A DNA stretch of 64,000 nt from Branchiostoma floridae (lineage: Eukaryota; Chordata; Leptocardii; Amphioxiformes; Branchiostomatidae). A program made the translations under genes and the position numbers. Positions 12,601 to 23,577 of this stretch are shown here, piece by piece. The stretch spans positions 16,023,329 to 16,087,328 of the forward strand of contig NC_049987.1 in the NCBI RefSeq assembly GCF_000003815.2, written 5' to 3'. The stretch's first letter is position 1. The number at the start of each line of letters is the position of its first letter. The notes under the pieces are model-generated. The model saw nothing but the letters and a program-made list of their open reading frames with translations. It did not search any database and was not told where the DNA came from.

Positions 12601-15600
12601 TCAACACGCTGAGTACTTCAACACGCTGAGTACTTCAACACGCTGAGTACTTCAACACGCTGAGTACTTCAACACACTGAGTACTTCAACACGCTGAGTA
12701 CTTCAACACGCTGAGTACTTTAACACGCTGAGTACTTCAACACGCTGAGTACTTCAACACGCTGAGTACTTCAACACGCTGAGTACTTCAACACGCTGAG
12801 TACTTCAACACGCTGAGTACTTCAACACGCTGAGTACTTCAACACAGTGAGTATCTCAACACGCTGAGTACTTCAACACGCTGAGTACTTCAACACGCTG
12901 AGTACTTCAATACGCTGAGTACTTTAACACGCTGAGTACTTCAACACGCTGAGTACTTCAACACGCTGAGTACTTCAACACACTGAGTATCTCAACACGC
13001 TGAGTACTTCCACACGCTGAGTACTTCAGCACGCTGAGTATCTCAACACGCTGAGTATATATCTCAACATGCTGGGTACTCAATGCGTACTGAGTACTTG
13101 ATGTGTACTGGGTACTTACAAGATTCTTCCAGGCACGCAGACGAGAAATGGCACGACAGGGGAATCATCATCACCACAGACGACAAAGCCCATGTCCCGA
13201 AGTCTCCGTCGGAAATACTTAGCATTTGCTGCCAATTGCGCAATCCTGAGTTTACCTGATTTGGAACCAAATAATGCAGGTAGCAAGAAAAAAAGACTTT
13301 ACCAGTCTCGTTATTGAAACATCTCAAAATTTGAACATTCAAGCAACATAGAATGCATAATTCATCTGTCCTATAAGGATATTCGGATTCTGCAAATGAC
13401 TGACTTTAGAATAAGCTATACACAATGTTGATATTTGCAACATTTATGTAAATTAAGGACTTAACATCACCTGCAAAAGGTCCCAATTTGAAATATATGT
13501 ACTTCATCATGTACAACTCTGTCTTAGCTACCTACATACGAAATGCCATGGAAACCCGTTCGGTTATTTGTTCGGTTATTCTTCATAGAAGATTTTGACG
13601 AAGCTCCATTGTAGTTCCAAAGCCGTTATGTATATAATCAATATTTTCATAGCACAAGTGGGGTGATAGACACGACAATTATCCGTTGTATATTTCTTCA
13701 AGCAAAAGAAAACTTGTTTCAGAAAGCTAGACTTACCTATTTCCGTACCATCCTCACCCATAATGATCCTCATAGATGATATGACTTGTTGTGCTACCGG
13801 AGCTGACATGGAACACGCGTACGTGGTGCTGTGAGAGTACGTTCGAAGGTGGTTGATCAATCTCTGAAAAAGAACATACTCTAATAAGTCTTGACAAGTT
13901 TGATTTACGAGTATTTTCGTACAAATCATAATTTGGATGGGTTATGCTAATACTTACCTTTGACCCTGCGATATAGCCCCCTGCAGCCCCAAAGCCCTTG
14001 GTGAATGTTCCCATCATGATGTCCACGTCCCTGGGGTTCACCCCCCAGTACTCAGTCACCCCCCTGCCTGTCTCCCCCAGGGCCCCGATGCTGTGAGCCT
14101 CGTCCAGATACAGGTAGGCACCATATTTTCTCTTCAGACGGATGACGTCCAGTAGCTTGACGATGGAGCCCTCCATACTGTAGATCCCCTCCACTATGAT
14201 GAGGATCTTCCTCCAGGCCCGGTGTGTCCCAGGCCTGCCGCTGATGATCGCGTCCCTTAGTTTCTCCTCTAAATCGTCCATATCTGGTACAATTGAGGGT
14301 TTTGTGAGAACGACCTTTTCGACAGATGATTGCAACAGTTTATGACACCAAAAGGCAGAAAGGCAATGTAGCAAATACATTCTCCTTACCGTTATGTTTA
14401 AAGACCTGGATGACAGATCCACCCAGACGTGCGCCCAACACGATGGAGGCATGGTTCTTCTCGTCACTCAAGATCAAGCAGCCCTATGGAAACAATATTT
14501 CTTTTGTATGCCTTGAGAATATGGCGGAATGGATCACATAGCCACATCACTATTAGTATTGTTATGTTTGCGGAAGCAGCAAAAATATTGTTTTCCTGCA
14601 GATATTCCTCCTAAACGCAGGAAAAGCTGGGGCTGTAAAATGCTCTATACGTTTCCAGCTTTTGCATTGGCCACAAAAGGCCTTTTCTCGGGGACACGTC
14701 ACATGTGAACCTATCAGCAAAACGATTGCTCAAACCGAGATCCAATGAAAACACAGGTTACAAAGCCTTTGGCTGTGAAATACAGCTTTTCGATTGGCCG
14801 AAAGTCTATACTTGTCATCGAATAAACCAATGAACGCACAGGACTGAAACTGGTCGGGCCGCCTTGAGCAACATAAAAAAAATAAGGTAAAAAAATCGGC
14901 CCAGAATCATGTAAAGCCACGTTGCATGGTGGGGAGTGATATGGCCTCACACGCTGGAAGGCGCAGGATCGAGTCCCGCAGGGTAAATGTTTTATTCCCC
15001 ATTTTTGACATGTATCGTTCGTTTTACACGAAATTTTCAATTTTTTTTCTTGCGCTCAAAAGACGTGCGGGGCGTTACGGTCTGACGGTCCGTGTGGGGA
15101 GGGGGGCTCGCCAACGCCTCGTTGCCTTTCTAGTTATTTCTTTTCTTGCGATTTTTTCCTTTTTCTTTTCCCTTCGCAAATATCCTGCATTTTTGTTTTC
15201 AAAAATGTTTCCTTTCTAGTTTCAAATGGGTTGCGATCGATGAAATGTTTGGAAAATAATGTTACATGCAGATGTGCTCAAAAGAAATTTTTTCTTCACC
15301 TTCAAAGCATTGAACACTATTGTTTTGGGTATCGTTGAATTACGCGTGCAAAGATATGTATGAACAATACTATGATAATAAACGATTAAAACAAAATGAA
15401 ATCAAATTAAATTCCATTCGTATAAAAGTACGTGTGCTGGATTATATTCTATACGTAATGCTGTTAAGTGGAAACATTTTTCTGTGCCGAAATATGCCAA
15501 ACATTCCAGAAAGTCCGTATGTTAGATTTTCCCATATCCGTAGCATCAGCAAAATAAATATAAACAATCTGGGATGGTGTATAAAAAACATTGAATGATA

Positions 15601-18600
15601 ACCTCACAGTCTGATTTGAAGTTATGTAAGATACGTAACATTCTTTGAAAAATACTGCTCCGTATCTGTCTATTTTTTTGGCTTTGTCGGAATTTAGATT
15701 CCGGTTAATACGACCCGATGTCCAAAAATGTAACGCTCTTCGTCATGACCCGAGGCAATTTAGTGCAGTCAAATTACTTGTCAAATAATACAAAGATTCA
15801 GCGTGAGAAGATTGGCGATAAACAGATTGTTTCTGTCATACTTATAGTCTCTATAGTAATAACAGGTTTTGTTGTGTAGACACAAGTGCTTTATCTTCTA
15901 AGCAGTGGATTGAAAATTCCTAGCATCACTTCCAACTGTAAGAATATATCTATTTTGCCAGTTAAAACCACCTTAGCTAGTCTATACTCTACTTTGTTTG
16001 CATACTGATACCTACTTTACCACCCATAAGGACTGGGATGTTCATAGAGTTGGTGGCGAAACCCATTCCGAAGGTGATAGCGTCCTCCACGCCCAGAAAC
16101 CTGGCTGTTGTCGTCTCCAGCTCCTCGTGTATATTGTAGTTCCCTGTAGTTGTAAAAGCACATTTATTAACTGACTCCGGCACCGCAACTGTAACACATT
16201 ATGATCATCAACAGCTTCGCAGGTGGCTTTAAATGTTTTCCTACTCTTTTTCGTTGACAGCAAAGTGACGGATCTGTTTAGAGTAAGCTGTCAATTTTAG
16301 TCTCCCAGGAGTTGTAGGATGTACTGTACGAAAACACATGGCTCAGATTCACTACTGTACCTATTGCTCCCACAGAAACAAGTACTCATTCTCGTCTTCA
16401 CACATTTTTTCAATAATCTAAAGGTGTCCGCTTATTAGGTGCCTCCTTTGAAAGAACTTACCAAGTTCCTGTCTACTGCTACAGACGCCTACACCGTACT
16501 GCTGCAAGGCCTGGGCTGTGGCGTGTACACAAGGGCCATCCTTTTCCGCAAACCCCAGGTAGTTATAGGAGGCAAGGTTGATACATCGCCTCTTCTTTCC
16601 TGTCAACCTGAAGGGCACTAAGAATTTCATATGTGGCTATTCTAAAAGCATGATAGAAAACATACGCTCATGAAAACTTAAAAAGATGTTTAATGCAGTT
16701 GCAAAACAACAAATCCTTTTCTCGTATCGAACCTGAAGTGCCAATTCTCATCGTCACTCGTCCTTTCCAACACGTCCACCTCTACCGTGGGAGGGCTGCA
16801 GATCGGTTTGCCGGCACCGTGGATGGCGCGCTTGAAGATATTCCTACTGAAGAACCCCTCAAATGACGCGTATAAAGGAACAAATCCCTGCGGAAAGCAT
16901 GCACAAAACAAGCATGCAGAAAAGTGAACACTTTTAGCAGTAAATAATGAGAATTGCCTACCTATTACTGTTGCGTGTTAGTCAAAAACTGACTGATTGC
17001 ATGATCATTACAAAAATCAGGAATTCCACTTGATAATAGTTGATAGAAACTTTATACTTGTGACTTGTCTCAGTCAGATGAAGGTGAACATCATCATACA
17101 TAAATCACGTACATATGTAAGTTATTTGCATAAGATACATTTCTTGGAGGTATGAGGTATTCGAAGTTTAGTATTACAGATCAAATAATTCAGATCAAAT
17201 AATTATACCGATTTAAAACAGATAGCAAGATACGAGTATGTATCAGTATTTTGGATGAAATGAGTCTGTGTGAATTTTTTTTTCTGACCTTCATCTTATT
17301 TCTCTCCGTGGCAGACTGATTTTTGTCCAGTCCGATCCTCCGAAGAAAATCTCTCAGATAGCCGAACATGATGAGAATAGCGAGGCTGATGTACGTCCAA
17401 CAAGCTGCCAGGAAAGGTGCTGACTCATAGTCTTGAGGGGACTTACGACCAACCTAAAGTGATACAGGGAAAGACATCCGTGCATGAAATAACACCAACA
17501 CAAACACTACAGCTACACCAGCTGCTACTTGTAGGGTAAGATGGTTTGCATGTAAAAATATACTTCATTGTGCTACGGATCATTAAAGTAATCCACTGTT
17601 AAGTTGAAGAACCTTAGGTCAACTGGTGATTGTGACAAATGTAAAACATACATAGCAAGAGAATAGACGCTCTGATTTTAAATTCAAAGCCAGAGCAAAT
17701 ATCACCACATTTGAATTGCATAGAATAATATTCATTAATTCTCCTTTGCACGCACAAATACTACAATTTTTCACACTTTACACCCAAAATTCTTCTAACA
17801 TTGGAACAATTCATCGTGGTTCAAACAGATAGCATTATTAACTATTACTAAGTATTATTTTATTTTCACTTTTGTTGTTGATGAATGCACATCTTTTGGG
17901 TCATTGATGCACGAGGGGTATTTTTATATGTTGTTACATCAACAAAACAATTCATACAAAAGATATGAGAATGACCATGTTGTGCACCAACTGTGCTATA
18001 TATCTTCCCTACGTTAGAACTTTTGCCAGCTTTGAAAAAGAACTTTTTACAACAATACAATATAACAATAACAGACTTAATGCTATTGAAACTAGAGTTT
18101 TACGACCCCATACCTTCGCCAAATAATTCTCGAACTCGAAATATCAAACTCGAAAGTTCCGTTGCAGTATCTTAACAGGCCGCTAGGGGGCCCAAAATCT
18201 AATCGTTTCCAGGTCTCATCAAGACCTACCCACATATCAAATACTAATACAATTCATCCCGGCGTTTTCAAACTATCCTGGTCTTCTACAAACATACATA
18301 CATACATACATACATATATACACACGCTACCCAAAACATAACCTTCTCGGCGAAGGTAATAATCTCTCTTATAGTAAAATACATTAAGGAGAAAAATTTT
18401 GTTTCGGAACATTTCATGCTTTGACCAAACAAACCCAGTCTGACTTCACACGAACTCTACCCTATAATTCCCCAAGTATTGTGCAAATATCGCTGAAAAG
18501 TAGGTAAGGTATTGTCATGTCTAAGGCCCCCTTTCAACTAGGCAACAATCTCGCTGCGCTCTCTCTGCGACCTAAAACGTGTGTGTGTGCAACGTTCCAA

Positions 18601-18976
18601 TTTTAATAAAGGTATATCATACAAAATGTAAATGTGTAACTACAACGACGACAAAACACAAACATCGTAGAAAGATGCGTTTTCTTTTCCATACAATTCG
18701 TTGTGCAATCTGTCAAATTTTAGGTCGCATGTGACCTAAATAGGATATGTGTAACTTTTTTTTGGTGTATCATACAGCATGTAAAGGTATGACTGACAGG
18801 ACAAAAAACACACACAAAGAGTAAAAAAAAAGTTTCTTTTCTTTTACATTAGTTGAGCGATCTGTAAAACGTTAGGTCGCAGAAAGAGCGCGGCGTGAGC
18901 ACCGTCCTAATGGAAAGGAGGTATATGTGTGAGTCATGTAGGAGAAAGTTTTGACTACCTTAATGATACTCACCAT
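6628..18976 (-). CDS. SPTLC2: Serine palmitoyltransferase long-chain base subunit 2/3 (SPTLC2/3 type)
   Basis: PLP-dependent ER enzyme subunit that condenses serine with palmitoyl-CoA, the first step of sphingolipid synthesis; works with SPTLC1. Exons on the minus strand: 18976-18974 (tentative ATG), 17453-17289, 16887-16733, 16607-16462, 16143-16016, 14483-14390, 14283-13958, 13863-13737, 13255-13120, 12136-12007 and 6684-6628. All phases agree, giving about 488 aa. Residues 2-56 hold a membrane segment ending LFGYLRD-like ([11 protein letters not shown]). Then come [55 protein letters not shown] (D291, H294) and [13 protein letters not shown] with PLP lysine K326. The end is [12 protein letters not shown], as in animal homologues. 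Vertebrate proteins carry a longer N-terminus, so a further 5' exon may exist. Whether it is closer to SPTLC2 or SPTLC3 cannot be told by eye. Confidence 0.93.
6722..6880. repeat. Dispersed repeat family A, end fragment
   Basis: Starts 'aacaagagttcggagacctc', the reverse complement of the end motif of the family A copies at 3985 and 11325, and continues with 'ctccatgaaaa' and AT-rich sequence. It lies in the last intron of the SPT gene, about 40 bp upstream of the last exon in gene orientation. Confidence 0.5.
6881..8130. other. Intron sequence without recognised features
   Basis: Part of the 5.3-kb last SPT intron. Contains GC-rich patches (for example 6895-6960) and several T-rich runs. 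I see no exon, RNA gene or clear terminal repeats. Confidence 0.4.
8131..9100. repeat. Diverged direct duplication, two units about 680 bp apart
   Basis: 'aggacaggagcagacacgcc' at 8154 recurs as 'aggacaggaacagacacgcc' at 8834. Both are followed by a 'gacgca' segment, a TG-rich stretch, 'ccgggttgtgt' and a GC-rich end (8400-8480 and 9040-9110). Similarity is moderate by eye. The first unit ends in a start-like ATGGCGATCACG followed by GTAAGT, which I do not take as a gene. Confidence 0.45.
9400..10105. repeat. Dispersed repeat family A copy, inverted orientation
   Basis: Contains 'atgcagattaaggac', 'ctgcagttctagag', 'taccaaggtcacatactagg' and 'ttgacctttgccttcccaac', then a CA/GACA-rich stretch and a palindrome (ctccatttttcatggag). 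These are the reverse complements of blocks in the adjacent 10197-11326 copy, so the two copies lie tip to tip. Confidence 0.55.
10197..11326. repeat. Near full-length dispersed repeat family A element
   Basis: Begins with the palindrome tip ctccatgaaaaaatggag, followed by about seven TGTGTGTGTC units. Several internal blocks then repeat the sentence-like order 'catgctatggtcac', 'tagatagct', 'ggccccctagc', 'gcaggggcgtttt' and 'aattatgcaaat'. It ends 'catggaggtatgaggtcgccgaactctag'. No coding capacity. It is the longest copy of a family that also appears near 200, 3660, 6722, 9400, 17060, 18175, 35690, 45460 and 48760-49640. Confidence 0.55.
11660..11845. repeat. Dispersed repeat C, copy 1
   Basis: About 180 bp starting 'ggggatttcttgcccagggt' and ending 'attactggtcactg'. 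It is nearly identical to 52717-52890, including 'ggaagtgctcccactgtgac' and 'aactacataaactcataaac'. No terminal inverted repeats seen. Confidence 0.7.
12241..13115. repeat. Minisatellite, about 17-bp unit, about 48 copies, in an SPT intron
   Basis: The unit acttcaacacgctgagt is repeated with few changes, degenerating near 13050-13115. It fills most of the intron between the exons at 13120-13255 and 12007-12136. The degenerate end runs up to the splice donor of the upstream exon (GTAAGT at 13119-13114). Confidence 0.93.
15000..15960. other. Intron of the SPT gene, no recognised feature
   Basis: Lies between the exons at 14483 and 16016. A GC-rich patch near 15060-15115 and AT-rich sequence beyond it; I see no exon. 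At 14930-14985 there is a B-box-like string (ggatcgagtccc) that could be a tRNA-derived SINE remnant, without a matching A box. Confidence 0.35.
17060..17170. repeat. Dispersed repeat family A, end fragment
   Basis: 'gtaagttatttgcataagat' followed by 'ggaggtatgaggtattcgaa' matches the end of the 10197-11326 copy (ttgcatgaaatt, then ggaggtatgaggtcgccgaa). It lies in an SPT intron. Confidence 0.5.
18175..18362. repeat. Dispersed repeat family A tail with (CATA)n
   Basis: 'ccgctagggggcccaaaatc' and 'acctacccacatatcaaat' match blocks near 35830-35890 and 49510-49590. A CATA run follows, then the hairpin-like end 'ataaccttctcggcgaaggt', also seen at 36342 and 49608. Confidence 0.6.
18525..18925. 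mobile_element. MITE family B copy
   Basis: Left end 'aaggccccctttcaactagg' with GC-rich 'ctcgctgcgctctctctgcg'; right end 'cgcagaaagagcgcggcgtg' to 'ctaatggaaaggagg', its imperfect reverse complement. Internal text resembles the 3116-3362 and 46316-46590 copies. A second TIR-like block near 18720 suggests a duplicated or nested copy. Confidence 0.6.
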
Positions 18977-19059
18977 GATTCATACAGTGCTTAGCCCGAC
19001 AGAAGGAACTTGGAATCAACTGGAAGACACTAACTGTTTCCTGAAAGGCAAGCTGTACC

Positions 19060-19900
19060 ATGAGATATTTATGGTCTTTTCTTATGCCTACGTTACACAA
19101 AGCCGAATTTAGCTCCAGAACACCAACCGACCCTTAGCCGACTCAGGTCAGCTGGTGTTCGGGAGCAGTCTGACCACGCCTATCTTTTAGCGCCGAACAT
19201 GTCCCGAACATGTCCCAACCATCTCCCGACCAGTAAATGACTTACTCCTGACTGTGTCCCGAATGCTAACTAACCTATTACCAGCCATCCCGACCTCTAC
19301 CCGCAGACTGTCGAATCACTCCAGACTGATTCCCAACCGATTGCTAACCCTCTTACGACTTGAAATGGACATAATCAGAGATTTTTAAAAAAGTAGCCAT
19401 TTTCATTTTTAATCAAAATAATCCTTTCTTCTATTATGAAAAAATCACCAAGAGATCAAATTTGGATCACAGATAGCTCTAATACGGTATTCATGGTTCT
19501 TTCTGTTTTGGCTGGATGTCGGTCGTGTGAAGTTCGGGGGTGATTCGCCTACGTCCTGCATGGTAATAGTCATTTTGCTTGGGATTGAGTTAGCAGAGAT
19601 TTGTCTACGGTTTTGGGGTGAATCGTTGGTAGGTTGGAAACAAGCTGGGAGTATTTAGCAGTATTTATGGCTTGGTTAAGCAGTTACAATTTGACTGCTG
19701 AGTTATACTCCCGAACACGCATGCTAAAGATATTTATGGTGAACAAGCTACATGACAGATTTAAGAGAAAACAGCAAGACAAACGTGTATATTTCAGTCT
19801 GAGTGACTGTACAGTGACCAAAGTTGGATATGATTACAGCCTTGATTTTATACTTTGAATGTTATGTAAGACGTAAAAGGATGACTTCAAAGATACCAAA
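19060..19900. other. Stretch without recognised genes
   Basis: 19090-19330 is built of short similar phrases (cccgaacatgtcccgaac, ccgaccagt, ccgacctctacc) and 19500-19620 holds partly complementary phrases, so a degraded inverted-repeat element is possible. No exon is supported. Confidence 0.3.
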
Positions 19901-19904
19901 ATAC

Positions 19905-20155
19905 ACTATACGTCAAAAGATTCGTTCTTTATCTCTGAAATTCGTTGAGTAATCTTTCGAATCTTTGCTAGCTCATAAAAAGATGCTGACATTTGAGTTT
20001 TCGTCGCGGTGAAAGCGCGCTGGGGTCGCCGGAGAGATTCCACTATAGCAGCTTTTTCTGGCGTCCCGGCGCTCTCACCGCGCTCTGGCCAATTTTCCAT
20101 CGCAGCGATAGCGCCGTGAGAGCGCCGTCAAGTGGAAAGGGGGCCTTATCTACGA
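19905..20155. mobile_element. MITE family B copy, partial
   Basis: Right end 'agcgccgtcaagtggaaagg' followed by GGGGCCTTA matches the other family B ends, and 'cggcgctctcaccgcgctct' is the internal GC-rich block. The left end is eroded. Confidence 0.5.
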
Positions 20156-20159
20156 TCAC

Positions 20160-21080
20160 CCAGCAGCGTCAGTTATGCTTCAACTGTACCGCTGTAAGTG
20201 CAGTGCCTGCAATAAGTGCAGTGACCACTGTATTAAAGTTCAGTGACCGACCTTCTGTCGCGACACCGCTCCGGCCAGGATGGGAGAGTTTGCTAATCTC
20301 AGCTCGATCGGAAACTGCTAGCGTTCTTGACACAACTTACATTCTTCAGCACACAAACGACAACAGTGGCGCGCATACCTACCTACCTACAAGCATAGTC
20401 TCTTGGCCTCAAGGTCGTTTGGGAGGGAGCTCCGGTCAATTACCGCATGTGACACTGCGGTAGACATGGTAAAATGGGTAACGTTATATGCTCGTAAAAT
20501 TCCATAGCATGGTCGTATTGCAAAAAAAAATCACAGGGTGCTAGTGTTAATTGAATGAATAAAAACACCGGGCATATTATGTTGATATGATGGATTTTGA
20601 GGGTTAAAAACACACATTTTGGTTGAAAATATTAGGTTTATTTCATGCGCCCTGTCCTCGGTGGAGACAACGTTCTGGACACAGGATGACAGATTACCTC
20701 ATGTAGATTTACTTTGTCCGTCGCTATTTTGTTGTATGTTAATTCATCGTAACTTTTTGGGTCAAAATAGGTAAAAACGAGATGTTTTTCTCATTTATGG
20801 ACAATAATCCGCTCTTGAGGAAATCCCTTTATCACTAAACCAAATAGCTATCAATACATTTCTTTGAAAAGTGATTGTAAATGCAAATTTACCTATATTG
20901 TCAGCAAAAGTACTGTTGTCACTGGGTACCAAGCCCGTACATGTGACGGTAACGGTCCTTCAGAACCACTGCTAGCGCCGCTGTCGTTTTCCCGCCATTT
21001 CACATTTCGGAGGTTCGACCGTTCGACCGAACGCTGTTCGGACGGTACCATTTATGCGGCTTCCGCAGGGGCCTCTTTTT
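20160..21080. other. GC-richer upstream region, possible promoter area of the SPT gene
   Basis: 20160-20470 and 20930-21080 are richer in GC and CpG than their surroundings. On the minus strand a Kozak-like ATG at 20467 opens a short frame (MSTAVSHAVIDRSS) to a GTAGGT at 20390. Its phase does not fit the first recognised SPT exon, so it is listed only as a possible 5' exon or promoter area. Confidence 0.25.
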
Positions 21081-21089
21081 GTTACTCGC

Positions 21090-21240
21090 ATCGAATTATG
21101 ACAATATTTAGTAAATATTTCATCCATAAAATCGCACACCGCACCATTGCACGTGTGGTGGGTTCTTTGGCGTGCTTGAGTTGGGACTGAACTAGGTACG
21201 TAACACGCTGCTAGCTGCCGCTGAGCCAAATAAGCTTCCG
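21090..21240 (-). mobile_element. SINE body fragment (tRNA-headed lancelet SINE)
   Basis: On the minus strand 'aagaacccaccacacgtgca' followed by 'atggtgcggtgtgcgatttt' matches the body of the fuller copy at 50040-50462. The tRNA head is missing. Confidence 0.55.
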
Positions 21241-21349
21241 CTACGCCAGGCGATCTCACACTTTTAGAACTATATTAATTTGAATCTTGCTTTACTTACA
21301 ATAGTTCAAAACTAATAGAAGATTATCTAAAGCCCCTGGTCCTAGTCCA

Positions 21350-22225
21350 AAATAAAACATACAAACACGAGCACGCGGTCGCGCGTAAACATACACTTAC
21401 ATGTAAAAACACACACTCGCGCAAACACACACATACATGTACAAACACGCACGCGTGCGCAAACACGTGCACACACATACATGTTCAAGCACACACGCGC
21501 GCAAACACACACATACATGTACAAACACGCACGCGTGCGCAAACACGTGCACACACATACATGTTCAAGCACACACGAGTGCAAACATACACATACATGT
21601 ACAAACACACGCGCGCGTAAACACACAAATACATGTACAAACAAACGCGCGCGCAAGCACACACAGACATGTACAAACACACGCGCGCGCAAACACACAC
21701 ATATATGTACACACACGCGCGCGCAAACACGTACACACATGCACAAACACACTCCCCGCGCAAATACACAAATACATGTACAAACACACACGCGCGCGCA
21801 AACACATAAATACATGTACAAACACACACGCGCGCAAACACATAAATACATGTACAAACACACGCGCGCGCAAACACACACATACATGTACACACACGCG
21901 CAAACACACACATACATGTCCACACACGCGCGCGCAAAGACGCACACACATGCACAAACACACTCCCGCGCGCAAACACACACATACATGTACAAACACA
22001 CACACGCGCAAACACGCACATACATGTACAAACACACGCGCGCGCAAACACACACATATATGTACACACACGCGCGCGCAAACACGTACACACATGCACA
22101 AACACACTCCCGCGCGCAAACACACAAATACATGTACAAACACACACACGCGCGCAAACACATAAATACATGTACAAGCACACACACGCGCGCAAACACA
22201 CACATACGTCATGTACAAACACACA
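21350..22225. repeat. CA/CG-rich minisatellite, about 870 bp
   Basis: Repeated units of the kind 'acatacatgtacaaacacac' plus CGCGCGCG plus 'caaacacac', about 36-60 bp long with variation. Low complexity leaves several frames open on both strands (up to 287 codons of Cys/Val/Ala/Arg or Thr/His); these are artefacts. Long runs alternate purine and pyrimidine. Confidence 0.92.
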
Positions 22226-23378
22226 CTATCGTTGCCGAAAACATTTCCTACTTGGCAAATAAAGTAATAGCATGATACCGGTGAGAGAGCTCAAATAAGA
22301 AAAAGGCTTAAACAATTGAAAAACCTTTCTGATGGGATTTTATGTTAAATCCGGGCAGGTTGGAGTTGCTAGGGAAAGACCCTTTACTTGTAGAATCAAT
22401 TATAAATGATGACCATTTTTTTACCCCCATGAGATAGTGGTATCATCGCCAGATAGCTGCTTTTAGCCTAAAAGACTAATGGAAGTGCTCTAAATAGGGG
22501 GGTTTATTATATCTCAAGACTAGCGGTTTAGAAATCCTTGCAAATGCGTTTTGTGATAGTAGACAGAGCAGATTATCATTTGTGGGTAAGTTTGTATGGC
22601 TTCAAGTTTTTTTTTCAGATAATGACACATTTGTTTTTTCCACTTTTTCGTACGTTTACAATGGAAAATTCTGTTGTCACCGTATAGGACCTGCAAAATT
22701 TGCAAGTGCCTATTGCAGTGAACGCTAATGGGTAGAATGTGGGAAATGCATTTTGAATGTCATGGAAAAGCTTGTGAATCATTAGCTGTAGTGTGTTACA
22801 GTGAAACTTTAGTGAAAAAGTTTAAACTTTGCTCAATAATGAAAGGAAAAACTCACCATAAATTTTCGGCCGAAGACTCTCCCACCTTCGTCAGATGAAT
22901 GAGTGAGGCTTGTTTTGGGATGCTAGAACTGGAGCCTGGAGACGAAGACGTTTTGTCCAAATAACATTTAGGGTACGTGCAGTGCGCAGGGGACTACCGG
23001 TGTGAAGAACCGAGTCGGCATTGGAAACACTGTGCTGAGTGCAGTTTTTATACATATCTCAAAATAAAATCTAATATTTGCAATTATCATAACTTACAAG
23101 ATCATTGGACTTTTTCAAACACTGTGTACTAATTTGGCGGATGAAGCTTTATTTTGCTGTTTGGTATTGGGTTTTTGTTATTGGAGATGTTATCTTTTGT
23201 CGAGGGCCAGGGATGATACACAAAAATCCTTTCCGCTAGGTACTTAGGTAACCAAACATGCCAAACGAGCAGATACCGCCGCATGATACAAGCAGAACAA
23301 TGCGGGACCTGAGCACGCGACAACACCTCAGGGAAGGACGCTTGAGAATTAAAATATTTTACTTTAGAGGTTTCTGAA
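22226..23378. other. Intergenic sequence without a supported gene
   Basis: No convincing exon. At 22857-22960 the minus strand is open over about 30 codons (IPKQASLIHLTKVGESSAEN) and ends in a GTGAGT donor-like site. The phrase resembles a retroelement-derived tail common in lancelet DNA and has no partner exon here. Confidence 0.35.
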
Positions 23379-23577
23379 GATACTGTAAATGCCGAAACTT
23401 TCGAGGCTGTTTAATGTTCGTGGTTTTCACGGTGGTCGCTTCACCACGAACTTAAAACCACCGCAAACATTTTCCATGACAGTACGAGACTACATGGACT
23501 ACCGTGAACTTAAACCAAACGTGAAAATCGCTATCGCGTAATTAAATCCCCGTGAATTTAAATGCATTTACAGTATC
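23379..23577. mobile_element. 199-bp MITE with perfect 14-bp terminal repeats
   Basis: Starts GATACTGTAAATGC and ends with the exact reverse complement GCATTTACAGTATC. The interior is partly palindromic (ttcgtggttttcacggtggt / accaccgcaaac). Non-coding. Confidence 0.75.

Noticed and set aside
13754..14467. Single 237-codon frame across two SPT exons
   Set aside because: This frame reads through an intron; GT/AG borders at 14390/14283 and 13958/13863 with family similarity show separate exons.
14920..14990. Possible tRNA or tRNA-derived SINE from a B-box-like string
   Set aside because: Only ggatcgagtccc resembles a B box; no matching A box, cloverleaf or acceptor pairing could be found.
21342..22275. 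Overlapping frames of 219-287 codons on both strands
   Set aside because: They are products of the CA/CG minisatellite: low-complexity Cys/Val/Ala/Arg or Thr/His repeats open on both strands at once, with no domain or splice signals.
22857..22985. Minus-strand exon ending in GTGAGT with SLIHLTKVGESSAEN
   Set aside because: Only about 30 codons, no partner exon in phase, and the phrase resembles a dispersed retroelement-derived sequence.
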